From positions 8,928,001 to 8,992,000 of the forward strand of contig OW051496.1 in assembly GCA_932521035.1 (NCBI GenBank): a stretch of DNA of 64,000 nt, written 5' to 3'. Both the position numbers and the translations under genes were made by a program. The notes under the pieces were generated by a model that worked only from the letters and a program-made list of their open reading frames with translations, had not been told where the DNA came from and ran no database searches. Below are positions 51,598 through 61,658 of the stretch, one piece after another (the first letter of the stretch is position 1; every line of letters begins with the position of its first letter). Source of the stretch: Oscheius dolichura. Its lineage: Eukaryota > Nematoda > Chromadorea > Rhabditida > Rhabditidae.

Positions 51598-52440
51598 CCT
51601 CGTCGGGTCCCTATTTTTCTGTACAACACATGGCATTATTAGATTATGAATAAATAGTCTAATTTCTATTATCTGTCAGTCTCTTTCCAAAAAAATAGAG
51701 TTACCGTTATATTCCATGCTTTGAGATCTCTTCCCTACCAAGGATCAAATTTTTGGCGATTTTCTCTTTCACCACATTTTACTACTGCATTTGCTCAAAA
51801 GGTCCCAAAGAGAAAAATTTATGGTAACTCTATTTTTTGGAGAACGACTACACCAGAGTGTGGACGGCTTGTCGGTGAATTTACGGTCTATATATGTAAA
51901 ACTATCGGAGAAGCATAGATTTACAGTACCTGATGCAACGGAGGTTGTTTACGGGTTGACAAGGTAAGGCCTGTTTGTAATTCTACCGTGCCTGCTTGTG
52001 AAATTACTGGGCTTGCTTGTGAATTTAATGTCCTTGTCGAAATTGAGCTCTGCATTTTGAGAGCTCAAAAAATCAACTCTTGGTTAAGAATCGCTGGATC
52101 TTCGACTTGTCACAGTATGACGTTTGGGAAGCCCCCATCCCCCGTTAAATATCAACATTCTAGGACTTCTATGTGCCATATTCTCCATATTCGTGATGTT
52201 CACCAACCACAGAACACTGCCTTCTTCCATACAAGGATTACTTTCATAAAGAGCGCAGAGTGTTTTGTGTCTCTGCACGGCGAACTCCTCAGTCTATTTG
52301 ACCACGGGTTTGAGAGGAGCAACTGCAGCATGAGTCCAAGCGGATTACTTTTGTTTCCTATCTCTGCTGCCATTTCCTGGCATTCCCCAACATTTGCTCA
52401 TTTCTTCTTTACCTTTAATAAAATCTACTTCTATTTTACA
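51598..52440. other. Intergenic region with MITE-like element
   Basis: Contains the inverted-repeat element at 51,687-51,841. A forward frame at 51,988-52,503 (171 codons) is AT-rich, shows no known domain and overlaps the Pmp3-like gene in another frame, so I do not call it. Confidence 0.5.
51687..51841. mobile_element. Putative MITE with 20-bp terminal inverted repeats
   Basis: The left end at 51,687-51,707 contains AATAGAGTTACC and the right end at 51,822-51,841 contains its reverse complement GGTAACTCTATT, both continuing into a poly-A or poly-T run that ends in CC or GG. The total is about 155 bp with no coding capacity. I do not see a clear target-site duplication. Confidence 0.6.
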
Positions 52441-52441
52441 G
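52434..52441 (+). promoter_or_regulatory. Putative trans-splice acceptor
   Basis: ATTTTACAG ends one base before the ATG at 52,443 with no credible upstream coding exon. This is a strong spliced-leader acceptor layout. Confidence 0.5.
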
Positions 52442-52442
52442 T

Positions 52443-52793
52443 ATGGGACATCCTGATGGAGACTACGAGGCCCGGATTAAGATCCAATGCGGTCAAAGGA
52501 TGATTGAGTTCATATTCTGTATAATTCTGCCGGTAAACATTAAAATACCCCCTCTACTGGAGCCATTTCAGCCCTTTGCCATCGCCTTCCACCATGGTGG
52601 CTACTGTCCCGACGTCTCGATGAGTATTGCCTATTTCTTCATCGCCTTCGTCGTCTGCCCCGTGGGATTCTTCCTCTTCCCCCTAATGGCCCATTTATTC
52701 CTCTGTGGCTCTTTCCTTCTCCTAATTTTCGCCTCTCTCCATGCAATGTGGTTTTGTTTTGTTAAAGAGGAAGACAATGAACTGTGTCAATAA
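52443..52793 (+). CDS. Pmp3/UPF0057-like small membrane protein
   Basis: Model: exons 52,443-52,532 and 52,572-52,793; 103 aa. After splicing the protein contains FIFCIILPPFAIAFHHGGYC, matching the conserved LPPxAVxxxxGC core of the Pmp3/UPF0057 family of plasma-membrane proteolipids, and near its C-terminal end SLHAMWFCF, comparable with the family's IHAxYVIxF segment. It is longer than the usual 50-60 aa, with about 20 extra hydrophobic residues between the two segments and an acidic tail (KEEDNELCQ). The 39-bp intron is a multiple of three and lacks a stop, so retention would give a 116-aa variant in which the LPP motif is broken. Family members affect membrane potential and salt tolerance in yeast and plants; the role here is inference. 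Confidence 0.6.
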   Translation: MGHPDGDYEARIKIQCGQRMIEFIFCIILPVNIKIPPLLEPFQPFAIAFHHGGYCPDVSMSIAYFFIAFVVCPVGFFLFPLMAHLFLCGSFLLLIFASLHAMWFCFVKEEDNELCQ

Positions 52794-52930
52794 ACTTCCA
52801 GGGACCTGTTTGTTTTCCCCAAAATTTGTCGTTTTTGCATGAACTTCGCACTGGTCCTTCGCTTTCCCTAATCTTCAGGTCAAACAGCCGGCTAAACACA
52901 TTGTTGTCTCGTCATTCTGCAGCCTAATTC

Positions 52931-54133
52931 ATGCGGTTTGACCCGTCCGACAGTTTCCCTCATTATCATGAGAAATACTTGTGTAGCTGCTTTGGAGCCC
53001 ATTGTAAGGTATGTTTTGTGATTTCGTCGGGGGCCAGTCCAGCTGCCCTCCTTTGTGGGTTCAGCTGCCGGAGTCAGAGACAACGGGCAATCAGCCCATT
53101 ATTCGTTTTGCAAAACGAGCAAACATCCAGCCGGCCCTCATAGTAGTACGAAATGTAAGGAATGGGTCATGAATCATGATAATCAACTGGGTCGATTTCG
53201 GGTTGGGGGACTTTACGCCCATTTTTAACCCAGTGGCTAAAGTCACCGATTCGTCGACTTCGAGGGGTGTTCCACGGCCAAAAGCCGATTTCCTACATTC
53301 TCTATTGGACCATTTGGGCAAAATTTTGGCTATTCTATAGTACTCTGCCTTGAGCTTTGAAAACTTAAAGAGCGGAAATTTAAAGAACGACGAGCAAACC
53401 CGCGGTTAAAACTGGGAGAGGAGACTCCTGTGATAGAGTTTTCACGGTTCAGAATGACATTTTGAGACAGGGTTAACCCATTGAGAAGTCTACCCCCTGG
53501 CTGCGGCTTCCCCGTCCATAATTCCCTTTTTCCAGGCAGCAACAATCCGTCTGGGTCTTTTTACCATAATCTGTGTAGGAATTTCAATTCTAGGACATTT
53601 TTATTTACACCTGCAATGGGATGTAGCTGAAATTGCGGCGGTAACAGACCAAAACTTCGAGAAAACGTATTCTTTCCAGATAGCAGTGACTATGGTAGCC
53701 TTTATCATAACCCTTCTTCTTTTTATTGGAATACGGTGGAAGAATTACCATCTCATCGCTCCATTCGTCCTCTTACAAATTGCCTGGATGCTGAGCAGTG
53801 TCTCCTCCATGATGGTTATGTTTATTTGTTTAATACGACCCGATTCAGTGGTTGCACGACATTTTAAGGTAAGAGATTCTTTTCTTAACCACCAGATCTA
53901 TTCAGAAACATCCGGGGTTTGTCGTTAAAAAATGGGAACAGCTACGGATTGACGCGGAATTCAGGGGTGATTGTGCCTTTCGCTTTTTCTGCTCTTTTGT
54001 GGCTCTTTTATTCTGTTTCTGGTTTTATACCATTTCAAGGCAGTGCTACGTTTATTTGAGAGATTATAGCAGACATCAGAGGAAGGAGGAAAGCCCCGAT
54101 GTTATGCAGATTGTTAAATGCGTAGCCCTGTAA
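52931..54133 (+). CDS. Four-pass membrane protein with N-terminal Cys cluster
   Basis: Model: exons 52,931-53,008, 53,536-53,640, 53,680-53,868 and 53,906-54,133, all phase 0; about 199 aa. The N-terminal exon carries KYLCSCFGAHCK, a Cys cluster comparable to the CFCC motif of the upstream family. Hydrophobic segments: one in exon 2 (GLFTIICVGISILGHFYL), two in exon 3 (VTMVAFIITLLLFIGI and the stretch around MLSSVSSMMVMFICLI) and one in exon 4 (CSFVALLFCFWFYTI), then a basic tail. The intron layout differs from the six-member family, so it is a relative or an independent four-pass protein. Intron 1 is long (527 bp). AATAAA overlaps the stop codon region at 54,133. Function unknown. Confidence 0.78.
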
Positions 54134-55231
54134 TAAATGTGAATCTTTTTATCATCTCCCGTCATTTTTCCCAGAATCATGGGTCAAAAGATCAATTTGG
54201 CGTGTTTTTTAGTCAGCCAGAGTCGTGGGAAGAGCCAATTGGAATCAATTCAATTGTAATCATTCTCCCTGGGAAGTAGGCCAATCCCGGAGAAGTTTTC
54301 CACGTAAATGGGTCGAGAATATCTCATTTATTGAAAAAAGGCTGTCTGTATGGAAATACTTCCGCGTGGTAAATAATAACTGCCGGCTTGACCTGTTAGA
54401 GGTCAGGCGGGTGCAAACGCACCGGCCAAGAGCGATGGCAGTGGACAACCGAGAGTAACAACACTTTACAAATAAATGAGACACCAAGGATCGAAATGAG
54501 TACCCGTTGCAGGAGTAAAGTGTGTCCCCGAACCTTAGAAAACCATAACAAGGCCAAATTTCTTTGCCAGTTCCCGGAATCTCAACCTACGATCTCTGAT
54601 ATTCTTCCATGAACAGAAATCGTACTCGGAACTTGGAGAAGGAGGAGGGTTCGCTGAAGATAACAAGAAAAGAAATCGTACTCGGAACCCGGAGAAGGAG
54701 GAGGGTTCGCTGAAAATAACAAGAAAAGCTGTGAGTCACAGTTTCTCAACCCTGCCCCTGGTTGTTTTTCCTCGAACACACAGCTGTCATTTTCTCATCC
54801 CTCCGTCAGCAATTGAACGTGTCCTCCGGGTTCATACTACGCGCAAAAGATGAGAAGCCAATATATACACATCTTGGGACACAAACAGGCAAATTCTCGT
54901 CGGGAGACTTCGACAATCTCGGCGTCAATAGGCAGGAGATTCTGTTCGTTGATGTTATTTCCCTCATAATAATCTTTCCGGCCCTATTTTTCTCCCTATC
55001 TTAATGTTTCCTTAAAAATCCATCACAACACCCGAAAAAAGACCTCGTTACGCTATATTTGCCCTCATTTTACACCCTCCTCCGTTTGCAAAATCGTTGC
55101 AAAACAGCAGCGGGTTCGAAGAGCCCCCGCCCGGTTGCAGCAGGATATTCTCGTTATTTCAGCAGCTTTCTATAAAATAGGCTGAACAAAGGGAGGAGGG
55201 GAGGGGTATAATAGACAGGCAATTTGTACAG
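54134..55231. other. Intergenic region
   Basis: Contains a 56-bp tandem duplication at 54,615-54,728 and, near 55,168-55,176, a TATAAAAT sequence followed by a G-rich stretch (GGGAGGAGGGGAGGGG). No gene is supported; open frames here lack splice context. Confidence 0.5.
54615..54728. repeat. Two-copy 56-bp tandem duplication
   Basis: Two adjacent copies begin AGAAATCGTACTCGGAAC at 54,615 and 54,671 and differ at only a few positions. Both contain GGAGAAGGAGGAGGGTTCGC. Confidence 0.85.
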
Positions 55232-55573
55232 ATGCCCCCCGCTCGTTGTTGGATGGCTATTCTCACACGGAGCGTTTGTAGTTTTCTCTCGGGTGGTCCC
55301 CCAGCCGCTCGCGATACAAAGTCACCTTCTATTTGCTTTATTCGGCCTGCTGTGGCTGTTGTCCCCTCTTTGCTGCAAAAGTTTTTTGTCTATGAACTAT
55401 TTTCTCCCCTTCTCTCATTTGTTATTGTTCATTCAGTGATCCACCTATTTAAAGGAATAGCCTGGAACTTTTCCCATCTGCCGGCCTTGGAAAATAGAGA
55501 ATTTTTCGCTGACCACTGTGCGTCCTTTAAATTCTTACGAAAACATCGGAGTAAGACAAAAACCCTCGTTTAA
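55232..55573 (+). CDS. Doubtful hypothetical ORF
   Basis: An uninterrupted ATG-led frame of 113 codons starts directly after TTGTACAG, a possible trans-splice acceptor, and lies about 55 bp after a TATAAAAT sequence. The protein has no signal peptide, no recognisable domain and an unusual composition. A possible internal intron is not clear. I include it because the promoter-like context and length deserve a check, but it may be non-coding. Confidence 0.25.
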   Translation: MPPARCWMAILTRSVCSFLSGGPPAARDTKSPSICFIRPAVAVVPSLLQKFFVYELFSPLLSFVIVHSVIHLFKGIAWNFSHLPALENREFFADHCASFKFLRKHRSKTKTLV

Positions 55574-55895
55574 ATCCAGACAGCAGGCTTGCCCACAAGA
55601 TCATCCACAAGAGACCCACGAAGATAATTTTCTGAAAGAAATCCCGCCAAATCCTCGTTCGCCATCAGTATTAGACCATTTTTGATCTGAGCCAGCTTTC
55701 CCTGTAGTGTAAAATATTCCCTTTCTTTAACTTTTTTCGGAAAAGCGGCGTAATAGGTGGAATAATCCGGTCGAAAGCCTCACCGCGTACAAATTGAATT
55801 CATTAGTGAGCTGACCACCCGTGAACACAATTTTTTGAACTTCCGTAAAGGTCAGCACTTGATTTCAGTCGTTGTATTCCTTATTTTGACCAAAA
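55574..55895. other. Intergenic region
   Basis: AT-rich, no gene supported. A TGATTTCAG acceptor at about 55,859-55,867 lies 28 bp before the next ATG and may be a trans-splice site. Confidence 0.5.
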
Positions 55896-56315
55896 ATGGG
55901 CCTTTTTGACCGGGTTTAAGCTGTAAACTATTCTTGAAAGACCCCCTGCTTCTTTATTTAGCCCTTTTCCAATTCTCTCTAGAATTATCTGCGTTCTTCC
56001 AGAGTGCCGAAAGACAGCGACCCCCCGCCTTCGGGTTCCTCGTCCGATATGATGCAAACAACCCCCGGTAGTAGTTCTACTGTCCATTGCCCACCACCGC
56101 CGTTAGCACTACGAACGGAAGAGTATATTGATCTTCCGGAACTTTTATTACACGCGCAGGTGTGTAAAAAAGGGCGAAAGTGCCCGCGACAGTACTGCCT
56201 ACAGATGCAGGGCCAGCTGGAACATGTTAGGATCTGCACGACGAGGGATTGCCCGACTATCGCTTGCCAGGCAGCTCAACAGTTCGTAGCCGAGCATTTT
56301 CCTATTAATTTCTGA
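55896..56315 (+). CDS. Small stand-alone TAZ-type zinc-finger protein
   Basis: Model: exons 55,896-55,913 and 55,983-56,315; about 116 aa. The first half is Ser/Pro-rich (SDPPPSGSSSDMMQ). The second half has LLLHAQVC, then CPRQYC, then HVRIC and CPTIAC. The HxxxC and CxxxxC pairs in this order and spacing are the zinc-ligand pattern of TAZ domains found in CBP/p300 proteins, and the LLLHA start matches their first helix. Only about two of the three or four zinc clusters of a full TAZ domain are present. CBP/p300 TAZ domains bind transactivation domains; a small free-standing version could act as a decoy or adaptor, which is inference. The short first exon (MGLFDR) rests on splice phase only. 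No enzymatic domain follows. Confidence 0.7.
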
Positions 56316-56606
56316 TTAATTAAGGATCTCGCAAGGAGTATGGAGCTCCTTCTTAGCTGTCTATTCCCCTACTGGCAATACACCGACGGGTTAAGCCGCT
56401 TCCGCCTTTCTTCCTCACCTTTTTGCCTGGGTTCACACGGTTACCTCGTTTTCACTTGATGGGTTTAAATAAATATGAGATGAAAAATTGGAAAGAACGA
56501 AAGAAATGCCGAAATGTCCGTGAATGTCACGCAGCCCGTCTGTCAAAACAATGACTGCCCCCTATAAAATCAACAATCCGGACCTCCAGCTCCTTGATGA
56601 ATCTCG
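56316..56606. other. Intergenic region
   Basis: About 290 bp without a supported gene. CCTATAAAAT at about 56,561 is a TATA-like sequence about 45 bp before the next start. Confidence 0.5.
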
Positions 56607-56887
56607 ATGTCTCATTCACAAAGAATCCTCTTATTTCTGGCGCTGGCCCTTATCACAGGTCAATATCCCCTCCCTCCTCGTTAATAACACCCTGTTCAGA
56701 AGCGATCCCCTTCGTTGCAAGACCCAAGCGCAGTTTCTGTATGAATGATATTGGCTGTCCTAGCGGGAAATGCATCCAGAACACGTGCTACAAAAGAACG
56801 ATGAAGTTTTGTTCCCCAGTAGCGGGTAATAATTGCTATCCGGGCGATAGATGCGTCAATTTTGTGTGTCAAACACGGACAGAATAA
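56607..56887 (+). CDS. Secreted 8-Cys peptide with duplicated Cys module
   Basis: Model: exons 56,607-56,658 and 56,700-56,887 with a 41-bp phase-1 intron; 79 aa. The N-terminal MSHSQRILLFLALALIT is a signal peptide. The mature part has eight Cys in two similar halves: FCMNDIGCPSGKCIQNTC and FCSPVAGNNCYPGDRC followed by VNFVC, each C-x(5,7)-C-x(4,5)-C-x4-C. This points to an internal duplication of a four-Cys module. The family is not one I can name; secretion is well supported, function is not. The frame of exon 1 differs from the open frame that overlaps it upstream, and the signal peptide decides the choice. AATAAA overlaps the stop codon (56,883-56,888), and the convergent lectin ends only 18 bp away. 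Confidence 0.75.
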
Positions 56888-56905
56888 ACTTTATTTCTTA
56901 TGGTA

Positions 56906-58252
56906 TCACGGCAACCACGAGCTTGGCTTCTTGCAAATGTAAGAAACCAAATGGTCGCATGTTACATCGTTCCAGAATCCCCCAAGGATATTGTTGAAAT
57001 AAATCTGACAAATAACAAATTATTATATTTTCGAATTCTTCCTTTTTTTTCTTTTATTGGCTTTACACCGATCATATGATACCTTCTATGATCCAATGTA
57101 CATCCTATGAAACCTTCCCAGGAGATTGATTTCAATTGAAACCACAACTGACACATATTGTCTTTTTTTACTCACCATTGTGCAGAGTTCTTTATTATTC
57201 ATATTATCAGGTTGTGATTGCCTTATTATCTCCCAATTTGTATAATTGACCTATAACATATATTGTCGTATTATAGGATGACTCTTACCGGTGTTCCATC
57301 ATAGTTTGCAAAGTTGGTAGCATTTTGACCTGTTCTATAAAGGCCTATCCAGGCGGTAGCCATACTATAGGGACGCTTTACCCCAGCGTATTCTGCAATA
57401 TATAGATACAATAAACCCAACCTTATTTTCCAGAACTAACCGGTAATAAACGCATTTTCAATAATGCTATGAATAGATGCCAAATGTGATGCCCTATTCT
57501 TGCACAGATTTTGAGCTTCCTTATTGGTTACATTTTCGGGTCCGACAAAATAGCAGAATCCTGTGTGGTCGAAAAACTTCCACCCATCATCACATTTTGA
57601 TGAGAGAGGAGGAGAGGAATTAGTGACTTTTCCAGAGGATGCCAGGTGATTGGATGGTTCAGTTGGGCAAGCTGGGCAGTTGAGACTATGACAGTTTCTA
57701 TGTTCTGTTGTTGGGTCGTATTGGCAAATAAAGGGGAGGAAATGATGACAGCCTCGTGATCTGGAAATGGCTCGTTTTCTGAAAACTAGACGTCGCCTTA
57801 CATCCAGCTGCCGGTGCCATTTCTCATAAGGACACAGCTCTCCTCAGTTTTCGGTTCGCTCGGCGCCCAGTTGGTATAATTTAGTGGAGTCTTATCCAGC
57901 CAAGTGTAATTATCTCCATGTATCAGATTTGTCAGCCCGATCCAATGCTCCCTCTGGTCGTTTACAGTCAGATCTGGAATGATTAGTCACTGCTCATCGA
58001 GAGAATTTACTGGCAATGTAGGTATTTTCCGAGGCATTGTGGATTGAAGCCAAGGTGGCGCCATCCCCACGACAGGCATCAGAAGCGGCAAAGAATGTTA
58101 AAGCATTCTCAAAGAGTTTGTAACATCTGAAGAAGGATGTTCCTTTACAGTAACTCCCTTTACTTTCGAGGCTCTGGGTGGTACGCATAACCATCAGGAC
58201 AAATGGCGGCCGTCAGTGATGCTAACGACAGCAATATGAGGAGAACTCCCAT
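56906..58252 (-). CDS. Secreted two-domain C-type lectin
   Basis: Model on the minus strand: exons 58,164-58,252, 58,011-58,126, 57,802-57,973, 57,441-57,760, 57,289-57,392, 57,176-57,250 and 56,906-57,004; 324 aa. Signal peptide MGVLLILLSLASLTAA, then CTLD1 (residues 18-138: ICPDGYAYH, CYKLFE, HWIGLTN, YTWLDKTP, NWAPSEP), a short hinge (NCHSLNCPACP) and CTLD2 (181-320: CDDGWKFFDHTGFCYF, WIGLYRTG, QPD, WND). The first three exons are 89, 116 and 172 nt, exactly as in the neighbouring lectins. CTLD2 has QPD, which in known CTLDs favours galactose, with a following WND. Compared with the three-domain genes, the middle CTLD is absent. TATAAA (minus strand, 58,303-58,308) lies about 50 nt upstream of the ATG. 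Confidence 0.9.
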
Positions 58253-58253
58253 C

Positions 58254-58260
58254 CTGAAAG
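58254..58260 (-). promoter_or_regulatory. Putative trans-splice acceptor
   Basis: On the minus strand CTTTCAG is followed by one base and the ATG at 58,252. No coding exon is seen upstream. The same CAG-G-ATG layout occurs in two other lectin genes here. Confidence 0.55.
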
Positions 58261-58541
58261 ATTATTTTTGTTGGAAAGGAGCTTGAATAGGAGGCGGGCA
58301 GCTTTATAAGAAGATAAAATGGGGACTGGAAAGGCTGGTCGGCGATTTGTTAGCTGTTTATGAAGAAGTGAATACAATAGACTGTCTGGTTCCTTTTATG
58401 CGCCTTCCCTTGGTGAGAATATCAGCTCAGACTGACTCCAAGAAAGCAGTCACAGCATACAGCCTCAAAAAGACGGCTAAAACTAAATTAGTTTCCGATA
58501 AAATATTTCTAACCCGTGACAAACAGGAGTTCCCTTATTCC

Positions 58542-58542
<1 letters not shown>

Positions 58543-58578
<36 letters not shown>
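58543..58578 (+). repeat. (TG)n microsatellite, about 18 repeats
   Basis: An uninterrupted TG dinucleotide run lies in the divergent region between two lectin genes. Confidence 0.97.
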
Positions 58579-58580
<2 letters not shown>

Positions 58581-59158
58581 CAAAAGTTCTTTTGAGTAAC
58601 AACGAGTCTTACTGAACTGTCGTTTTCGCTTTCCCCACACGATTCTAATTTCCTTCTAGGAAGTGTTCCTAGGTTCCAAGCTGCGGTGAGCTCATCGTTA
58701 ACTCCAGCTGATAAACGACTGGCTAAAACGAAAACGCCCATACAGTCATTAGAACACTCATCCGGTTCTCTAAAAGATAACGAAATATGGGCTTTTAGAT
58801 TGTTAATACGCTTTCTCTAAAGTTATTTTTTACTTGGAACTGCAGAGTTCTTATAAAGGGGCAGGATTAAGATATTTGCTCTACCGCCTTGTTCAACTGG
58901 CGGCTACAACTGCACTAATATTCATAATGATCTAAATCCTGAGGACTGTCCCTCCGCCTTTGTTTAACTGATAAGGGGTCTTTAGAGATTTAGTGGAGTG
59001 GCTATATAAAGTGATATTTGGCCCGAGAAATGATTCATACCGTTGAAGCTGTTCGTGTTTAAAAGGCATCTTTGTTTGCCCGCTACAATTTTTAGTTTAA
59101 ACCTTACAGTTAAACGGAAGCGAATCCACATCTTTCGAATGATTTTTACCAGATCTTC

Positions 59159-59165
59159 ATTTCAG
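59159..59165 (+). promoter_or_regulatory. Putative trans-splice acceptor
   Basis: ATTTCAG followed by one base and the ATG at 59,167, the same layout as the neighbouring lectins. Confidence 0.55.
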
Positions 59166-59166
59166 G

Positions 59167-61179
59167 ATGAACCTTCTCCTCTGCCTGTTGCCGTTAATAA
59201 CGCCAACGGTGTCGTTAATACCAACAACGGCGTCGTTAACAACAACAATGACGTCCATCTTCTGCCCCGACGGTTATACTGGCAATTCTAACACAAAAAA
59301 GTGCATATGTTTCAAACTTATAAAACGCTTCCTTTAGGTGTTACAAAGTTGTGGAAGACGCTCTTACATATTTCGGCGCTGCTGATGCCTGCTCCCTCGA
59401 CGGGGCTGTTCTGGTCTCAATTCACAACGCTTTTGAAAACTCTTACGTTGCTGGTACAGCCTTCCTTCCAATTAAAGCAAAAATTCTCAGAATTGATTCC
59501 CGAAAAGTTTATGGACCATTGGATTGGCTTGACGAATATGATAACTGGTGGAAATTACACTTGGATGGATAATACTGCCGTCAATTATGCTCGCTGGGAA
59601 GCAAGCCAACCGAACGACGATGCTGGTTGCGTAGTTATCAAGGCGGTATCCTTTCTCTGGGAGTATTAGCCATTGTAATAATTCAACTAATTGTTCTTTT
59701 CAGAACCCAACCGTGTAGTAATGTGCTCCCTTTCGTCTGTATCTTCGATCCCGCCGTGAACAGAACCTGCCCCATCTGCCCAACCTTCCCTCCTTGTCCG
59801 GCTTGCCCACATCCGCCAGTTTGTCCTGGGGCATTCTCCGTAAATAAGTCGGCTCCTGTAACTGACAGCCTTTCGTCTAAACTGGCAGACGCCGGTTTCC
59901 TAAAATCGCTGAATCTGAATTCTGGCTGCCCTCCTGGATATGCCTACGTGGAAGAAATGGAAAGGTGGACTATTTAGAGTGTTCCCTCTCTGTGACTGAT
60001 AGTTATTTAGATGTTATAAGATCGTCGGAGATGCTAGAACCTTCTTTGCTGCTTCAAACGCCTGCAATCTGGACGGGGCTGAATTGGCATCAATTCATAG
60101 TTTCAACGAAGATCAAGCAATTGGAGGTGAGGGAAAGATTACTCTGGCGACTCTTTTTGTAAACCTGAACTTTTTCTATTGACTCACTATAATTGAAACT
60201 CTTCAGATCTTCTAACAGGTGCAGAATATGACACGGTATATTGGATCGGTATCACGAAGCTGGTCGACTCAATAGGGCAATGGTCCTGGCTGGATGACAC
60301 ATCTGTTCGGTATGCCAATTGGCTGGGAGGTATTTTACAATCTAAACGGAAGTAATGCGTTTTAAAGGCAGACCAAACGACACTCTGAATTGTGGAGTCA
60401 TGCACTCGCTGGGCTACCAGTGGACGTCAGTTTGTATATTTCGCTATCACAATCTCTTTTCTTTTTAGAACTCAAGATTGTCTTCTGAATTTGTCGTACA
60501 TTTGCGAGTTTGACCCGACAACGGTCCATAACTGCCCGCCTTGTCCAACTCAGCCACCCTGCCCCGTCTGCCCCACTTATAAGCCTTGTGTCAAACGTGG
60601 GTATACCTTTAAATTCCGCGATAATTTATATGATTTTAGCTTTGTGTGATAATGGATGGAAATATTACGACTATACAGGGTTTTGTTATTTCCAGGGACA
60701 ACAGGGCCTAGCCGCTAGTGACGCTCAAAATCAATGTAAAAGTCGAGGGGCCAACTTGGCGTCTATTCACAGTGGAGCAGAAAACGCCTTCATTCTTGGT
60801 GGGTATCAAAAATAGACTTTAAATTGTGCAGGTTATATCGATTCCTATGGAATACCAACACACACTTGGATAGGACTTTATCGAACAGGGCCAGGGAGAA
60901 CCGACTTCGCCAATTATGATGGAACACCGGTAAAGATGAAGGAGCCAAAATACGACAGTATCTTCAGGTGGACTATGCCAACTGGGCCTCGGGAGAGCCA
61001 AATAATCATGGCAATAATGAATACTGTGGAGAAGTATGTTTTTCGAACATTTTAGGGGTTGCAAAAAAGTTTATCAGATGTACATCCGTACTAATGGATA
61101 CGCTGATGGAGTATGGAATGATAACACTTGCAGTATACCTTTTCCATACATTTGCAAGAAGCCGGCCAACAAGCAGTAA
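59167..61179 (+). CDS. Secreted three-domain C-type lectin
   Basis: Model: exons 59,167-59,300, 59,338-59,453, 59,491-59,662, 59,704-59,964, 60,011-60,126, 60,207-60,329, 60,368-60,425, 60,469-60,596, 60,640-60,798, 60,832-60,929, 60,968-61,033 and 61,078-61,179; 510 aa. The N terminus is hydrophobic then Thr/Ser-rich (MNLLLCLLPLITPTVS, then several T and S), longer than in the paralogues. CTLD1 (33-155: HWIGLTN, YTWMD, SQPNDD), hinge CPICPTFPPCPACPHPPVC, CTLD2 (216-341: CPPGYAYV, YWIGITK, WSWLDD, GRPND), hinge NCPPCPTQPPCPVCP, CTLD3 (370-510: CDNGWKYYDYTGFCYF, WIGLYRTG, GEPNN, WND). CTLD3 carries EPN and WND, expected to bind mannose-type sugars. Exon sizes 116, 172, 58, 128, 159, 98 and 66 equal the lectin at 42,545. 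This copy has no MITE. Confidence 0.93.
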
Positions 61180-61200
61180 TGCCCAGGTGGCATATATCGA

Positions 61201-61221
61201 GCCCGGCGCGAAGCGCCGGGC
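61201..61221. repeat. Perfect 9-bp stem hairpin, GC-rich
   Basis: GCCCGGCGC, a GAA loop, then GCGCCGGGC. It lies 21 bp after the stop codon of the preceding lectin, so it may be in its 3' UTR. A strong hairpin of this type may also be the end of a transposable element. Confidence 0.8.
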
Positions 61222-61658
61222 GTGATTTGGGTTTACTCAAAGCACATGCCAAGCCCTTTTTTTTATTTTGATGGCATAACTTTGTTCAGTTAAGAGATAT
61301 AAAAAGTCTGACTTCGCCATCGTTTTCCTCGTAGTTGATTACCCCTAGTGACCAATTTTCATGAAATTTACCCATAAAATAGATGAGCTACGACTACAAA
61401 CGTGTTTTGAAAAGTGGCGCCGTCCGCCGTCCGCTCGCTGTGGCGCTTTCCGCTGTGGCTTTTTTTTTCCAAAACTTTTTGTTCCCGTTCAAAAACTTTT
61501 AAAAAACAGGTATATGTACAGTTTTTTACGCTGATTCTGAATATGTAATGAAAAAATTGGGTAGCCCGGTTAGTTTCAGAGCTATTACATCAAACATATT
61601 TTTTCATGTTTGTTTCGGTAGCTCTTTTCGGCTAGAGAATTTTGAAAGTTTGACATGA

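Larger units (their letters stand above)
58253..59166. promoter_or_regulatory. Divergent intergenic region between two lectin genes
   Basis: About 0.9 kb separates the starts of the minus-strand and plus-strand lectins. It holds a TATA box for each (TATAAA at 58,303-58,308 on the minus strand; TATATAAA at 59,003-59,010 on the plus strand, about 157 bp before the ATG) and a TG microsatellite. No coding sequence is supported. Confidence 0.55.

Noticed and set aside
61180..61250. Helitron terminus at the GC-rich hairpin
   Set aside because: A hairpin near the end is typical, but I find no convincing CTRR end at the right distance with a following T on either strand.
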